In this document: positions 21,525 through 33,241 of the stretch, piece by piece
Position numbering within the stretch: the stretch's first letter is position 1
How the letters are laid out: the number at the start of each line of letters is the position of its first letter
Assembly: GCA_905221615.1 (NCBI GenBank)
Contig: CAJNDT010006016.1
Coordinates: 242,001 to 306,000 of the forward strand
Direction: 5' to 3'
DNA length: 64,000 nt
Origin: Symbiodinium sp. CCMP2592
Lineage: Eukaryota; Sar; Dinophyceae; Suessiales; Symbiodiniaceae
Program-made: the position numbers and the translations under genes
Notes under the pieces: model-generated
The model's input: only the letters and a program-made list of their open reading frames with translations
Database searches by the model: none
Told to the model about the DNA's origin: nothing

Positions 21525-21770
21525 CATCTATCTGTGTATGTACGTACCCACATAGGTAGGCAGGTAGGTAGGTAGGCAGGTACGGCAGGCAGCCAGGCAG
21601 CCAGGCAGGTGGACGAAGATGTACGCCATACACAGTTACAAAGTACATATAAGTGTAAACATACACATACACATCCTACGTACCTACCCATCTACCGACC
21701 TACCTAACCTACCTACCCATCTTCTTTCCATCCATCCACCCATCCATCTATCCATCCAGCCATATCTCTA
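21525..21770. repeat. tetranucleotide microsatellite (TAGG, CCAG, CATC)
   Basis: Runs of TAGG/CAGG units are followed by CATC units. They abut the donor side of the next exon. Confidence 0.8.
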
Positions 21771-21771
21771 C

Positions 21772-21888
21772 ATCTCCAGAGGAGATCATGGACGCCACCA
21801 TCCTCTCAGTCTCAAGCCCCAGCTCCTCTTCCGTGGGATTCGGCGGCAGAAGCCGCGCCAGGAGGTTAAAAGGCAGAAGTACCTCGGA
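21772..21888 (-). CDS. candidate exon, unknown host gene
   Basis: A 39-codon phase-0 exon lies between GAG (acceptor AG 21889-21890) and a GTAGAG donor at 21771-21770. The frame reads LLPFNLLARLLPPNP then an acidic EEELGLETER. The frame stays open upstream, so the acceptor could lie further away. A plus-strand alternative (21780-21864) is less protein-like. No domain recognised. Confidence 0.48.
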
Positions 21889-22306
21889 CTCAGAATGCTT
21901 GCTGCAGTGCCGGCTTGCAGTTTCATGACCTGGGCAAAGTCCGATTTGGCTTGGGTGGGGGCTCGTCCAGGGGAGAGGGAGGACTGCAACAAGATTCGTC
22001 AGATTATCTGGCCTTCCCTGGCTGAGTGTCCGGCCTGGTGCCAAATCCGCCGTCCCAGATACTGGCCCACAGACTGCACGAAAGGATCTGCGTAGTCCAA
22101 GTGGTACCTCTGGTACCGCTGGATTGGTGCTCTCACGCTGGTGGTCCACGCGACCCTGTTTCGGAGTTTTCATTCCACAGCAGACGCGGGAATTGAAAAA
22201 AACTCACTGCCTAAAGCTCGGCATTCACAGGTGAAGGGTTTGGCACTTCTGGATCTAGTGCTCAACACACCCATACACTACAACTATGATATACTATAAC
22301 TGACGA

Positions 22307-22408
22307 TCATGCACAAGGAAGGTGCTTCTGAGCCCCGAGCGGGGCCGTGTATTCCCCATCCCCGGCGACCGTGATCACCATAGGCAAATCGGGCTTGATG
22401 GCCCAGTC
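22307..22408 (-). CDS. candidate terminal exon, unknown host gene
   Basis: A pyrimidine-rich stretch ending AAAAG precedes a 33-codon frame and a TGA at 22307-22309. It reads DWAIKPDLPMVITVAGDGEY, strand-like in character. It marks the end of a gene distinct from the exons at 21.8 and 19.8 kb. Confidence 0.43.
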   Translation of the reverse strand, partial: DWAIKPDLPMVITVAGDGEYTAPLGAQKHLPCA

Positions 22409-24829
22409 CTTTTGGGGTGGCAGACAGATTACGCTAAGTCCAAAAGCAGAGTGGTAATTGCAACTCAACACGGATGTTTGCGGTTTGGGGTTGAGGGCTT
22501 AGGGGAAAGTGCGGCTAGCAACGGTAATGGAAATTAGACAGACAGCATACAAATCTCATGGCAAGCGTCCTTGGTGCTACTGCGGCAATACTGCACATGA
22601 TTGTAGGAGCCAAGAGGACAATTGGGAATAATAATGAGAAGTACCCAGCTATGCCGGAGTGTTTAGGGATTGGCTTTGAGGCTTGGCATCGGAAGCTGGA
22701 CAGACGGTCCCGTGGCATGCCAAAAAAACACCTGCTTGAAGAGCGTAGTGGCTCTCCACCAGCAGGGATGCCTGTCATGCCTGTCTTTTGGCGCCTCTTA
22801 TCATGAGAAGACTGCCTAGAAACCCCAATCTCAAAATCTCGGACCGTGAACCCTGCACCCTCAAGCCCGAACACCTAAACCCTCCACCCTGAATCCGAAA
22901 CTCTCAAGCCCGAATCCCTGAACCTGAGACCCGCCCTTCTGGAATAGAAGTACCTAAACCCTGCCCAAACCTCCTGCCTAGAAGCACTCAAGTGTACCCT
23001 TCCAGGTACCCCAACCTTACGAGAACCCTTACAGGAACCTCAAAGGAACCCTTGAAGGAACTGTCCTAGACCAACCACCCGACAAGAGCGTTTAGATGTG
23101 TTTTCGATTTTTGTGTGTCCAAGCTTTCCTCGAGGGTTTTGGAGTAGTCCAAGACATCCACGTAGGCGAGGGTCATCTCCCGATCTGTACCTGAAGCTGA
23201 GGGTTCACTTAAGGGCTCCGTTAAAGGTTTCCCTTCAGGGAATAGGGCTCCTTTGAGGGCTTTAGGTTGAGGGTGTTCCTGAGGAGGGTTCCTCGTAAGG
23301 GTGCCTGTCAGGGTTCCTTGGAGGGCTCCAAAGGTTCCTTGAGGGGTTCGGCTAAGGGTTCCTAGTCCGTCCTTTGTTGAGCAACCCACTGATCAGGTGC
23401 GCAGTTCAACGTCCCCCTGGCCGTCTTAGGGTTTAGGGTCCAGGGATTCTATTGTTGCGCACCGGTGAACCAATACATCTTGAGACATCTTGTGGTCCAA
23501 AGAAGTCATGACATGGGCAGTGTCTTAAGTGCAAGAAACTCAGTGGCTCAAGAATATGCTATATGCACCTGATAGAAACCCGTGCACTAAGCCACTAAGC
23601 GTACGCCTTGTAGTATCCCTGAAATTGAAAGTAACCATATCTACAGTAACCATAGCATACAGTAACCTTGCAGTACCCCATAAGCAACTGCATATTTCAG
23701 GCCTCATCGTCGCCTTCTAGCACTCTAGAAACAATATAGCAACCATACGCTGCAGATTTGGACAGGTGTTTATGCGCCCTCTTCAAACGATGGGAACTTG
23801 AGCCGGCCAGATTTAAATACCCTTTCGGTCGGCCTTGTGGTACCACTTACAGTGGCCCTTGCGCTACCCAGTACCCGTTCTTGTAACCCTTATCCTCAAA
23901 GGATCCCTACACCCCCACAATCTGGGCCACTGGCCGAACTTCAAGCCGTAGCGACTTGGATTCGGGATGCCTCGACTGGATTATGAGGGAGGGTGAGAAT
24001 ATGCGGACGGGCTTTCGCCATCAATGATCCAGCGTGGTCAACAGATGGTGTAAGCCATCCTGTCACATTCAAGACTAAACCCGAGCCACAAGCCATAGAT
24101 GCCCCAAAAACCCTGAAGCTCGGAACCCAAAAGATCTCTCGATCCGTATCCGAATCATTGAGAGCCTGCGCCGAAGCGCCCAAACCCTTGCAAAACTGAC
24201 ACCGATCATGCTCAGAATCACAACGAATACTGCCATCGGTAGTAGAGATATCAAACAATATCAAGGCTTCAGGCATTTTAGTTGGCTCTGCTCTCTGAAC
24301 TCCAGGTCGCTTACCCTAAACCCAGAACCCCTTAAGCCCTAAACGCTAAACAACGGCCCGAAGAATCCGCCAGTTCGGACCCCGGCTCAGGGACCAGAGG
24401 GTCTCATTCGCGCCCGTCGCCTCGCCTGAACTCTGCCGAAGGCGCTTGGAAAGGGTTTAGGGTTTAGGGGCCTGTGGTTTGCTCCTTTTCTCACGAAATC
24501 CTCTGCTAAACGTTTTTGGTTCAGGGTTTAGGCTTTCCACAAAAACGAGGGCTTTGCAAGATCTCGGCTCCATTACTACGCAATAAGCCCCGGAGGCTTC
24601 TGCACCTCAAGCACTCGATTTCTAACCTTTGGGGAGGCTGAAAGTTTGGCTCTGCGAGTTTTAAGGCTGCTCAGACTCTGGGTACAGCTTCGGGCCTGGC
24701 ATAAGCATCGAAGCGACCTACCAAGCCAAAATAGCTATCGTTAAGAATAGTGGCAATAGTGGGACGGGAAGCTGGCAGTAACAGCTGTACAGCAGCAAGA
24801 GTGGATGCGATTGGTCCGTGCAACAACTC

Positions 24830-25205
24830 AGCACCACCACCACCACCACCACCACCACCGCAACTACCACCGCCACCAACACCACCATGAGCAGCTGGGG
24901 GCAGTAGTGGTAGCAGTACCAGTACCAGGACCAGCACGAGCACGAGCACCAGCAAAAGCAGCAGAGTAGTCGTAGTAGTAGTAGTAGTACTAGTACTAGT
25001 ACTAGTACTAGCAGCAGCAGCAGCAGCACTTGTTGTTGTTGTTGTTGCTCCTCGTCCTCCAACTAGTACTACTACTGCTGCTACTGCTACTGCTACTGCT
25101 ACTGCTCCTGCTCCTGCTCCTGCTGCTGCTGCTGCTGCTGCTACTGCTACTACTGCTACTGTTGCTGCTGGTGCTACTGCTGCTACTGCTACTACTGCTA
25201 CTACA
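24830..25205. repeat. trinucleotide microsatellite cluster (ACC, AGC, TAG, TGC)
   Basis: Blocks of ACC, AGC, TAG and TGC/TAC triplets account for the Leu-, Ser- and Gln-rich frames here. A smaller TGC run lies at 25474-25497. Confidence 0.9.
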
Positions 25206-26188
25206 TCCCCGGGCCGAAAGTTTCGAGCCACATGTGCATTGGCTAACATACACGCTCTTGCGGAGTAGCGGAGGACATCAAAGTGTCGTTGACACGGTAC
25301 CCTATGCAGGGTAGCGGAGTAACTTCTACCCCGTTTTCAAAATAGAATACTTTTTAGTGGCCCCAGTGATCACATGTGTTAGGAGTCTATGGGAAAGAGG
25401 GTGGGGTGGCTGGGTATTGTCGCATGTTCAAGCTAGTGGGTCGACCTAGCTTCCCTGCGCAGTCCTACTATCGCTGCTGCTGCTGCTGCTGCTGCTGTGG
25501 CTACTGTGGCTACTGCTGTACCACGACCACGAAGATGCCGTGCAGCCTGGGCCTAAAGATCCTCCTGTAGTTCCACTTGCAGTGGCTACTCTCAAAGATC
25601 TCCCAACCAAGTCTTAGACTCCCACAGGTCAGCTCAGCAATCAAGCTTGTTCGGCCCAGACGAGGCGCTTAATGACCACACGTATGCTGCAACATCTGCG
25701 GCTCTGGAGAATCGAAGATGCCACCGGATGTACCTGACGGCGGGATGGCATGAGAGCGCCAGGAAGACAACATCGCTGGCTACTGTGTCGCTGGCAGCAA
25801 CAACTCAAGCTACCAACCTTTGCGATCCTTTCTGTATGCAGTTGTCTTTGCGGACTTCCGAACCTCAAGATCGACAAACGGTCTAAAACCATATCACTTT
25901 GATGCTGCTGCCTTCCCGAACCACACATCATACATGTACTGCACGAACAGTAACTAAAGCAAGCAAAGGACGAACTCAATCATATGCGGAATGAAGGGTT
26001 CTCTCCGGCATACTTTTTTGAATCATCCCACGGTCACTCGGCGACAGGAAGATACAGCCACCGGAGGACACCCTCCGCCATTAACTGGGACCGCATCCTC
26101 GCAGTGCTGCAGGCATGTAGGAGGACATCCCACGTGCTTCGGCGTTTCTTTATTTGAATTATAGTATAATATTCCGCACACTCTATTC

Positions 26189-26217
26189 TAATTACTAAGG
26201 CCCCTATATTACTGAGG
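26189..26217. mobile_element. MITE-like element, end fragment
   Basis: TAATTACTAAGGCCCCTA matches one end of the 3540-3636 family. The other end is not clear. Confidence 0.35.
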
Positions 26218-26233
26218 CTTGGCAGGATGCCAA

Positions 26234-26351
26234 TCCTGGTTTCGACGCTTGCAGAATCAGCACGGGCAGCCATGCGAAAGGAAAGCTCAAAGACTAATGC
26301 CATGATCTTGCCAGGCTGGGCATCGGTCCTTACGAAACATCTGAAATTCAC
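26234..26351 (-). CDS. candidate second exon, unknown host gene
   Basis: It starts in phase 0 after CAG at 26352-26354. It reads TDAQPGKIMALVFELSFRMA and then AARADSASVET. The 3' end is uncertain: GATTGG, a GA-type donor, is used here, and the frame runs open into a MITE-like fragment. Confidence 0.4.
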
Positions 26352-26433
26352 CTGCGCGGCGAAGTCTGCCCATCCTCAGCCACACAACTTCTGACCCTCG
26401 AATTGCCCTTCGTACCTAGACTAGAACCTAGAC

Positions 26434-26547
26434 ATGAGCAGACTGACGGAGCATGTGTGCTACACCGAGGTCATCGCGGTTCTCGTCCACCAGACCACGC
26501 AGCTCCTGGAGATGGCGTTGCGCTGTGACCGCTCTCCCCTCGGACAT
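26434..26547 (-). CDS. candidate first exon, unknown host gene
   Basis: ATG at 26547 opens 38 codons (MSEGRAVTAQRHLQELRGLV ...), Glu/Arg-rich and helical. It ends in phase 0 at a GTCTAG donor (26433-26432). The next candidate exon downstream begins in phase 0. The complementary strand also has a short ATG-to-stop frame, so strand choice rests on the neighbour and on composition. Confidence 0.42.
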
Positions 26548-27048
26548 GATCAAGCTCGCAGGCTACTTAAGACTTAAGGGCCTGTCGCTCGGGCTGCCAT
26601 TTTGGAATATGTGATCCCCAGCTGGGAATGTCCAAAGACCCCCGGAGCGCAGCTACAATTATACTATACTATATCTATAACATACCTACGATTCTACTAT
26701 ATTATATCTGTAATATATCTCAAAACCCTGTTCTAATTATTCCGGCGGCCATATTAGGATGAGACCCCGCGAGGTCCTCGGGAGGTTGGGCCGAGAGCCG
26801 CCAGGGATCCCTTGGAGAGTTCTCTCCTTGCAGGTAGATGCGCTGAGTGTGATGAGGCCTCGGTAGGTCATGACTCTCTGTGCTGCTGTTTGATGCTTTT
26901 TGGGTACCTCCAACAACTAAGCGGCGTACAGATCGCCGACATTCAGCAAGTGTGCCTTTGACAGGTAGACTCTGTTAAGGACATTGCCGCAGCTATGCAA
27001 ATCCCGATAGTCTATCTTAACGCCGGGGATCCATTCCTAGGCTGCTAG

Positions 27049-27281
27049 TCAGACCATACAAACAAACTTCGAGTTGACATCCCCCGGTGGCCTCGCCTCC
27101 TTCATGTCTGAGCCTCGACGGTTGCGCTGGCGAATCTTTCGCCAGATGCTCGCGACCTCATGGGGCAGCACGGGGTGTAAAGCAACCTGCAAGATCCTGT
27201 AAGTAGGAAGCTGGGCGTCCCTGCATAGCCCAGAAACCATCTCCTCGGAGATGGACAGTAAGTTCACAACCAAAGACACTG
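27049..27281 (-). CDS. terminal exon (cytoplasmic tail) of the surface-protein gene
   Basis: After a CCTTCAG acceptor the frame runs to a TGA at 27049. It is rich in Arg/Lys/Glu and reads EEMVSGLCRDAQLPTYRILQ and later IWRKIRQRNRRGSDMKEARP. The segment between 27350 and 27600 is also coding-like in two frames and probably holds one or two more tail exons. No kinase or other domain is recognised. Confidence 0.55.
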
Positions 27282-27631
27282 AAGGACGCAAGCATCACAA
27301 ACCATGATGCAAGACGTTCGAGGTTGACGTTGGGCTTCGCACGGTCGCGATTCGCCCACAGTTCGGCTGCGGAGGCTGTTCACGGCGTCCACATTCTGAG
27401 AAAAGACGAAGAACAAGACCACGACAACGGACGTGCAGGGATTGAGGCGTCAGCCGTGTGGACAGCACCATCTCCACCAATGTCAAGATCTGCAAGGGGG
27501 TGCCTCCACAAGGTCTGGCGGAGGTCAACACCTCTTCGAAATCCAATGCCCTGGCCTCCCCCGCAAGGACTCGAAAAGCAGCATGGCTTCGTCGTTCATC
27601 CCTTAGACATACCATACCACAGCCACATCAC

Positions 27632-27800
27632 GTGGGAGACTGCCCAGCTCGATTCTCAGCTTCAGACCCAGGAATTGGCGTCCTGTGTGCCTCTGCTTCT
27701 GCAGCCACTGCAGGCGTCGGCGCGTCTGGACCCGCTTCGCGGAGATGAGGAGGCCGAAGGAAACCGCCATCAGCAGGATCAAGACTACGACGCCCCAAAC
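27632..27800 (-). CDS. exon with transmembrane helix and basic juxtamembrane segment
   Basis: The frame begins VWGVVVLILLMAVSFGLLIS, a clear membrane helix of about 20 residues. KRVQTRRRLQWLQKQRHTGR follows, a positively charged stop-transfer and cytoplasmic segment. A TAA lies just upstream in frame, so an acceptor must fall between it and 27800; the donor is GTGATG at 27631. The arrangement places the Cys-rich part outside and the tail inside the cell. Confidence 0.55.
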
Positions 27801-27868
27801 CTCGGCTTAGCCCAAGCTTGCAAGGACAGGAAATTACGCGGCTCCCGAGAACCGTAAGGTCTGCGCAC

Positions 27869-27907
27869 CGCCGAAGAAGGCGAAGTAGTAGCTCCAGGGA
27901 TCATCAC
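27869..27907 (-). CDS. short exon before the membrane helix
   Basis: Reads DDPWSYYFAFFGG, aromatic and non-random, after AGAGAG. The GT donor at 27868 is a guess; the frame is open to a TAA about 25 nt further. Confidence 0.4.
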
Positions 27908-28508
27908 CTCTCTAGGCGAACGGCATTGCTTGAGTGTTTTGTTCGCGCTTCCGCGCCCCATACTGGAGACATGTGTATGTTCCGATGCACGCGTGTCTGT
28001 ATATGTGTATGCCTGCATGCATGCACATACGCATGCTTGGCCGTCTATCCGTCGGGGGCTGTCGCATGTACGTGCAAACATCAATGAATGTAGGCTTAGG
28101 CTTAGACGTTTCGGGCAACAAGGGGCATCTAAAAGTATGGTGTTAAACAACATCGCGTAGACAGAAAACATGAAATCACTGTATAGCACAGCACAACACC
28201 ACACGACACGACGCAACACAACACAACACAACAGAAGACACGAAATCAAATTGGTACACAAGAATGATCATGACGCTAGACATAAGCATAGTTGCAACAG
28301 CAAGCAGTTAATGGCATGACAATCGCTACAGTATGAAGTTTCATAGCATGAGTCACCTTCGCCGTCAGGTGATAGTGTCGTAACAGCAGTAGCAGCAGTG
28401 CCAGCAACGACCGTCGTACAGCAACAGAAGTAGTAACGGCAGTGGCAGACGTCGTCAACACTCCCTGAACCCTCCCATCCGAGTAGGGACCCAGCAGTCC
28501 GGATTCAC

Positions 28509-28579
28509 CTCCACTGGAGGGAAGCCGGATGGGCATGCGTAGGGGCAAGACTCCTGAGCTCTGACTCGCGAAGGGCTTC
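28509..28579 (-). CDS. exon (surface-protein gene, Cys-containing)
   Basis: Acceptor CATTGCAG and donor GTGAAT are both good. In the favoured frame it reads AQESCPYACPSGFPPVE. A second frame is also open. Confidence 0.45.
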
Positions 28580-28644
28580 CTGCAATGAACAAGTAATCCT
28601 CCCAGGGCCTTTCAGTGGAAACCCCCCCACCTTATCAGGCTCAA

Positions 28645-28719
28645 GATTCGTTGAGCCAGCCGGTGGTTGTGTAGTAGCCCTGCGTCGGCTTGTTCTTGCA
28701 TGGCAGGCACATGCGAAAC
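28645..28719 (-). CDS. exon (surface-protein gene, Cys-rich module)
   Basis: After ATTCAG. It reads MCLPCKNKPTQGYYTTTGWL, again the C-x2-C ... P ... YYTT pattern of GCC2/GCC3 modules. The donor is not resolved (a TGA follows at once), and phase with the previous exon is not settled. Confidence 0.5.
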
Positions 28720-28895
28720 CTGAATTGCACGGGGCGCCATCCATGCAGGCAAAAGTGAGTTGATTAAGTGCCGGGCAAAGCGGTAAGATTCTCTGGAATC
28801 TGTGGCCTTACAGTCTCCATGCTGAGCCTACTACGCTTTTGACCACACTCTGTTCCTCTCACTGAAATTCCTGCAGACTCGGAGTACTTGGCTAC

Positions 28896-28961
28896 CTGCG
28901 GGTTGTAGGTACCTGCCGGACACTCGGCACAGTAGATGCCGGCATGGCCGGGACGGCAAAC
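28896..28961 (-). CDS. exon (surface-protein gene, Cys-rich module)
   Basis: 22 codons, phase 0, between GACCAG and a GTAGCC donor. It reads CRPGHAGIYCAECPAGTYNP, matching the spacing of GCC2/GCC3 or EGF-like cysteine modules. The frame is open past the donor. Confidence 0.55.
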
Positions 28962-29883
28962 CTGGTCTCACGGCAGAGAAAGCAGGTGTCCAGGTAGGCT
29001 GCTAGCAGGAGAGATCGATGTACATGTCACGTGTACACCACTAGCCCGCTGGCATCGATAGATGGGTGGACGGACGGGGACAGACAGACAGACATGTAGT
29101 ATTAGCACAGCTACACTGACGATTCATGCAGTCTTGCGGGTCCCCCGAGTCTCCGACTCCCAGTTGCAGTAGCTCCTCAGCGATTCTTACACAGTTCTGA
29201 AGAGTCTAGAGGTTAGTCAGTTTAGGGTTTGTGATTTTCCTGGGCTGGGCCTATCATGCGAAAGCAAAGTCTAGATAGTAGTAATCAGAGCGAAAGCAAC
29301 CTCTGGATTCTGGATTGAAGGAAAGCCACAAAAGCTTTACTACTTTTTGCAGCGGCGCTGACTAGGCCAACAAGGGGGGCTTCTCATTTTGCTGGACATG
29401 ATCCGGTGACATCTTTCTGTGTACCGTTATTCCTCTTTTATTTTGTCATGATGATGATCATGATGATGACGAGTGTTGTCTTCATTCCATAGTTCTCATG
29501 CTTGGATCACTAGTTTTGGTGGTGAACAGGACAAGTGACATGCAGAAGTTCACTGTTGCCTTTGCTCTTGCTACCGTTGCCGACTACGGCGACGATTACC
29601 GCAAGATGCCGCCCGTGCCGGGAAAAGAGGCGCCAGGCATTCAGAAAAAGACCGGAAACCGTCTGAAGCCTTTTTCGGCCATGATTCGCCAGCACAGCCC
29701 CTCTGGCCCACCAGGCGTCCGCAGAACGGTGACAGATCGCCGCTGCCCCCCTGGACATCCAGGCTGCCGGTGAAGGCTGCCCAAGCCTCTGCCACCGGTC
29801 TGACGGGTCCGATACAGCAGCGCAGGCAGTACATACGCATGTACATACACGCAGACACGAACATCTTCTCTGCATAATGCTGA

Positions 29884-29885
<2 letters not shown>

Positions 29886-29941
<56 letters not shown>

Positions 29942-29996
29942 CGAGAGCGAGAGCGAGAGCGAGAGCGAGAGCGAGAGCGAGAGCGAGAGCGAGAGG
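29886..29996. repeat. (GA)n and (GAGC)n microsatellite
   Basis: Pure GA dinucleotides are followed by GAGCGA hexamers, seen directly. Confidence 0.95.
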
Positions 29997-30041
29997 GAGC
30001 AAATGTCTCACTCTCGAGCTTTGGCTCTGAAACCGAGCTGC

Positions 30042-30094
30042 CTCGGAAGCATTCGGGCCAGCGCTGCCGATGGCTCCGCCGCCACCACCACCTC
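30042..30094 (-). CDS. exon (surface-protein gene, Gly-rich)
   Basis: Acceptor TTTGTAG; reads GGGGGAIGSAGPNASE; a GC donor is proposed. A downstream coding island at 29570-29810 has no clear frame. Confidence 0.42.
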
Positions 30095-30556
30095 CTACAA
30101 AGCGAAGCTACTTACCCAAACTGAAAGTTTAAGGAGTGGTGAGTGGAGGTTTAGGGCTCAGGTTGGGGAAAGGGTCTAGAAACTAGGATTGGGGGTGATC
30201 TCATACTCGTTCTACACGACCGAGCGTGAAATCGTCCGGCCTACGCAGCCGCCTCCTCTGCCGCCAGCTGCCTGCGAAAAGGCCGGTTGACCCATTCCAC
30301 ACGCGCCAGAATCACAAGCCTTGATCATGCCACTGCCATTGATGACCGTTGCATTGATGATGACCTCATGTCGGACGAGACTTCATAAAAGAACTTCGCC
30401 AGAAATCCAAAGGCATCCTGCATATTTCCAGTAAATTCAGCTTCAGTGGAAGCTGTGGAGCCTGATGGCTGAGATCCGCCGTAGTGCATAGGTTTAAAGA
30501 AACATTATGCACTGTGACTAATCCTTCCCTTTCCCCTTGTGGGGTCCTGGCAGTGC

Positions 30557-30611
30557 CACCGGCGCCACCGCCGGAACCCTCATGGCCCCCGTCGGCCCAG
30601 CAGGATGCATC
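30557..30611 (-). CDS. exon (surface-protein gene, Gly-rich)
   Basis: It starts after CATCAG in phase 0: DASCWADGGHEGSGGGAG. A GC donor leaves one base, which fits the two-base start of the exon at 30094. Confidence 0.45.
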
Positions 30612-30814
30612 CTGATGGCTGCTCCAAGAATCGCATGGGTTTGGGGTTTGGGGTTTGGGGTTTAGGGGTTTAGGGTTTTGTGGTTTTGTGGTTTTGTGGT
30701 TTTGGGTTTGGGGTTTACGGCTTGGGGGTTTAGGGTTGGGGTTTAGGGCTCAGCACAAATCCGTTGGAAGGATTCTAGAGTGCTTCATGAAATGGGGATG
30801 CTAGGTGGCGAGGC

Positions 30815-30862
30815 CTCCCCGCTGGCGGAGATGCTGGTGCTGTTGGATGGCATCTCCAACAC
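30815..30862 (-). CDS. exon (surface-protein gene, SISASG strand)
   Basis: 16 codons, phase 0, after CATGAG. It reads VLEMPSNSTSISASGE and ends at a GC donor. In phase it continues the IIWIRAAA of the preceding exon. Confidence 0.5.
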
Positions 30863-31084
30863 CTCATGGTGGGCTCCATCTAAGAATCACAGACCACAGA
30901 GACAAGCGCACCCTGAAGGTGCAAGCTACTGCTTGGATGGTTGTTGCATTGTCGAGCAAGGGAACGTAGCAAGTTTAGAAAGTCGCTCAGGCAGACAGAA
31001 ATAAATGCAACAGAGGAACAGACATCGGACGCTCTCCAACGCTAGGACGACAAGATTGCAAGCCAGCAGAGCAGCTGAGGTCAC

Positions 31085-31150
31085 CGCAGCTGCCCGGATC
31101 CAGATGATCCCTCCCCCTGCCCCGGCAGTGTTTCCACCACCGCCTCCGGG
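31085..31150 (-). CDS. exon (surface-protein gene, Gly-rich then IIWIRA)
   Basis: 22 codons, phase 0 at both ends, GTGACC donor. It reads GGGGGNTAGAGGGIIWIRA. A glycine run followed by a short hydrophobic strand is typical of extracellular repeat proteins. The plus strand would read poly-proline and is rejected. Confidence 0.55.
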
Positions 31151-31283
31151 CTTCGAGGCAAAGGTCGGATGAGGGCGGGATGTCGACAATTTTGGGGCCT
31201 GAATACTTAGAATAGGGCCTTGTTTAAAGGGGGTCTATTCGGATTACGATAAGGGATCTAGAATCTAGAAGGGTACTATCATG

Positions 31284-31421
31284 TAGGGGCCTGAACAATT
31301 GGAATAGGGTTTTGGGGCCCACTATACTCTAGTTATAATAAGGAACCCCCAAAATAGTATAGGTAATTATTTTTATTATTACTATTATTGTTATTATTAT
31401 TAAGGCTCGATAAGGCCCCTA
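31284..31421. mobile_element. MITE-like short inverted-repeat element, copy 2
   Basis: Begins TAGGGGCCTGAACAATT and ends TAAGGCCCCTA; the inner GGGGCCCACTATACT and AATAGTATAGGTAATTATT match copy 1. It is expanded by an internal ATT repeat. Confidence 0.5.
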
Positions 31422-32039
31422 GATTACTCTTCCGGACCTCCATCGAGACTTATGGGCGTATGGAGGTTCCGTTCAAGCAGAGACCTGCGCACTTCGAGAA
31501 TGGAAAGAGATTGCAGTCGGCGCTCGTCCCGATACCCATTCGGCTTCATACCTTAAGTCTCCTCAAAACGGAGCGTAATTTGCAAGTAGGATTGGGTTAA
31601 AGATCATGATTCTCCGTTTTCGGAGCCGTAATCGCCGTAATCCCCAACACGTGAGAGTTGCAAAAGTAGAGGGCGCTGCTATTCAACTGCAGTTGTGTTC
31701 TCACCCTGTTAACCCTACTCGAGCGAAGCCCCTGCACGAAGACTTACGAACGAGGTCTGACACAAGTCTGACACTCGCTTAGGACTTATGTATATAACTT
31801 TGGAGCCTGCGCAGGCCCTGTAGCTCCAAAGACGAAAAAACGAACTCAGCAAGTCAACCCTGAAACCCTAAGCCTCAGTTTAGGGTTTAGGGTTTAGGAC
31901 CATACATAAACCTAAAGTAGCTCTCCATTGACTCTCCATAACAAAACCATAAACTATCTGACCATTCAGCTTTTCGGTGGGGTTGTTGCCCTAAGCCCTA
32001 GACCTGTGCCCTAAACCCCAAACCCCAAACTCCAACACC

Positions 32040-32162
32040 CAACCCTAAACCCAAAACCCTAAACCCTAAATCCTAAACCCTAAATCCTAAACCCTAAACC
32101 CTAAATCCTAAACCCTAAACCCTAAACCCTAGATCCCTAAATCCTAAACCCTAAACCCTAGA
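32040..32162. repeat. interstitial telomere-like array (CCCTAAA)
   Basis: This is the longest such tract here, with about 17 CCCTAAA-type units, several altered to TCCTAAA. It is flanked by unrelated sequence on both sides, so it is interstitial. Confidence 0.9.
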
Positions 32163-32267
32163 TCCCCTTCCACACCAGCAACGGCCCCGACCGCTTGCAG
32201 ACCAGCTCGGAAGTCTCGAGGGCTTGGCACTTCGGGCCTGGGGGACATTGTGCTTGTGGTAGCAATA

Positions 32268-32405
32268 GTAGTTATATGGTAGTGATATGATAGTAATATG
32301 ATAGTAATATGATAGTAATATGGTAGTAATATGATAGTAATATGATAGTAATATGATGGTAATACGGTAGTAATATGGTAGTAATATGGTAGTAATATGG
32401 CAATA
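32268..32405. repeat. 11-bp minisatellite (ATATGATAGTA)
   Basis: About twelve tandem copies with A/G variation at the sixth base. Confidence 0.9.
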
Positions 32406-33188
32406 ATACTTTAGAGCTCTTCTTTGGGGCTTAGGATTAGGACTCTGTGGGTCCAGGGCCTTGCCTGGGCTTTAGGGGGCCCACGGCATCGCGGGCTTGA
32501 ACGGTCGAGGGATCTATAGGGGTTCTATTTCAAGGGTTTGCCTTACGCGTTACAGTACTATGGGTGATGGAGGTTGAAGGGCTGGAGCCTCTGCACAGAG
32601 AGAAGAATCAGCGACCGAAGTGAAAAGCACCATGTCACTCTGCCACTGCGGCGAACGTGTCTAAACGGCTAAACGATGATACATCATAGCTCGGGAGCAT
32701 CGAAGTTAACCATTCTCACAAGCACCGCGTCGCAGCACATGCTTTCGCACTGGCAGGTTCGGTGCTACAAGGCTCTGAGATACCTGCGACTTCGGACGTC
32801 CACCAGCCATCGTACTTCAGGCCTGTCCCGAGTCCCTCGCTCCTTGAATTGACCAAAGGCCCAGTTGCCACGCTGAAGTTAGAACCACCACTGCAGTACC
32901 ACAAAAGCCAATGCAGCCTCCATATCTGGTCTGAGCAGAAGCAACTGCTTAAAACCCTCTGCAAGAAGACTGTGGCTCCTGCCTTACATCAAAGCCCTGA
33001 CAAGCCCGCATGAAACCCTCAATACATGCCGTAACCAGAAACTCCATTATCCCTTAGTGAAGAATATTCGTTAAATCATTTCTTTGGATCCTACTATATA
33101 ACTTAAGGCATACTTCTCCAGGTAAAGCCCTGTAAAGAGTGCCCATGCCTCCTGTTCCGGCACATCGCTGCCGAGTTCGGTTGCTCAC

Positions 33189-33241
33189 GCCGTCCCCGCC
33201 GTTGCCGCAGTGTCCTCCACCTCCCCCGCCGCAGACCCCCT
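33189..33241 (-). CDS. exon (surface-protein gene, Gly-rich)
   Basis: It ends at a perfect GTGAGC donor and reads GVCGGGGGGHCGNGGDG. It leaves in phase 0, which fits the next exon at 31150. Confidence 0.5.

Larger units (their letters stand above)
22409..26233. other. long stretch without a supported gene
   Basis: Between the microsatellites are degenerate GTAAGGGT/ACCCTTAC-type repeats (23.0-23.9 kb) and TTTAGGG tracts (22.85, 23.4, 24.3, 24.45 kb). A plus-strand frame at 22558-22806 and one at 25647-25886 are weakly protein-like without splice context. Confidence 0.4.

Noticed and set aside
21780-21864. Plus-strand exon with CCAG acceptor and GGAG|GTTA donor
   Set aside because: The minus-strand frame over the same bases is more protein-like and also has a GTAGAG donor.
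24671-25314. Ala/Val-, Ser- and Leu-rich open frames
   Set aside because: Products of trinucleotide microsatellites.
31861-32165. A chromosome end (telomere)
   Set aside because: The array is short, degenerate and flanked by ordinary sequence on both sides; similar tracts occur throughout.
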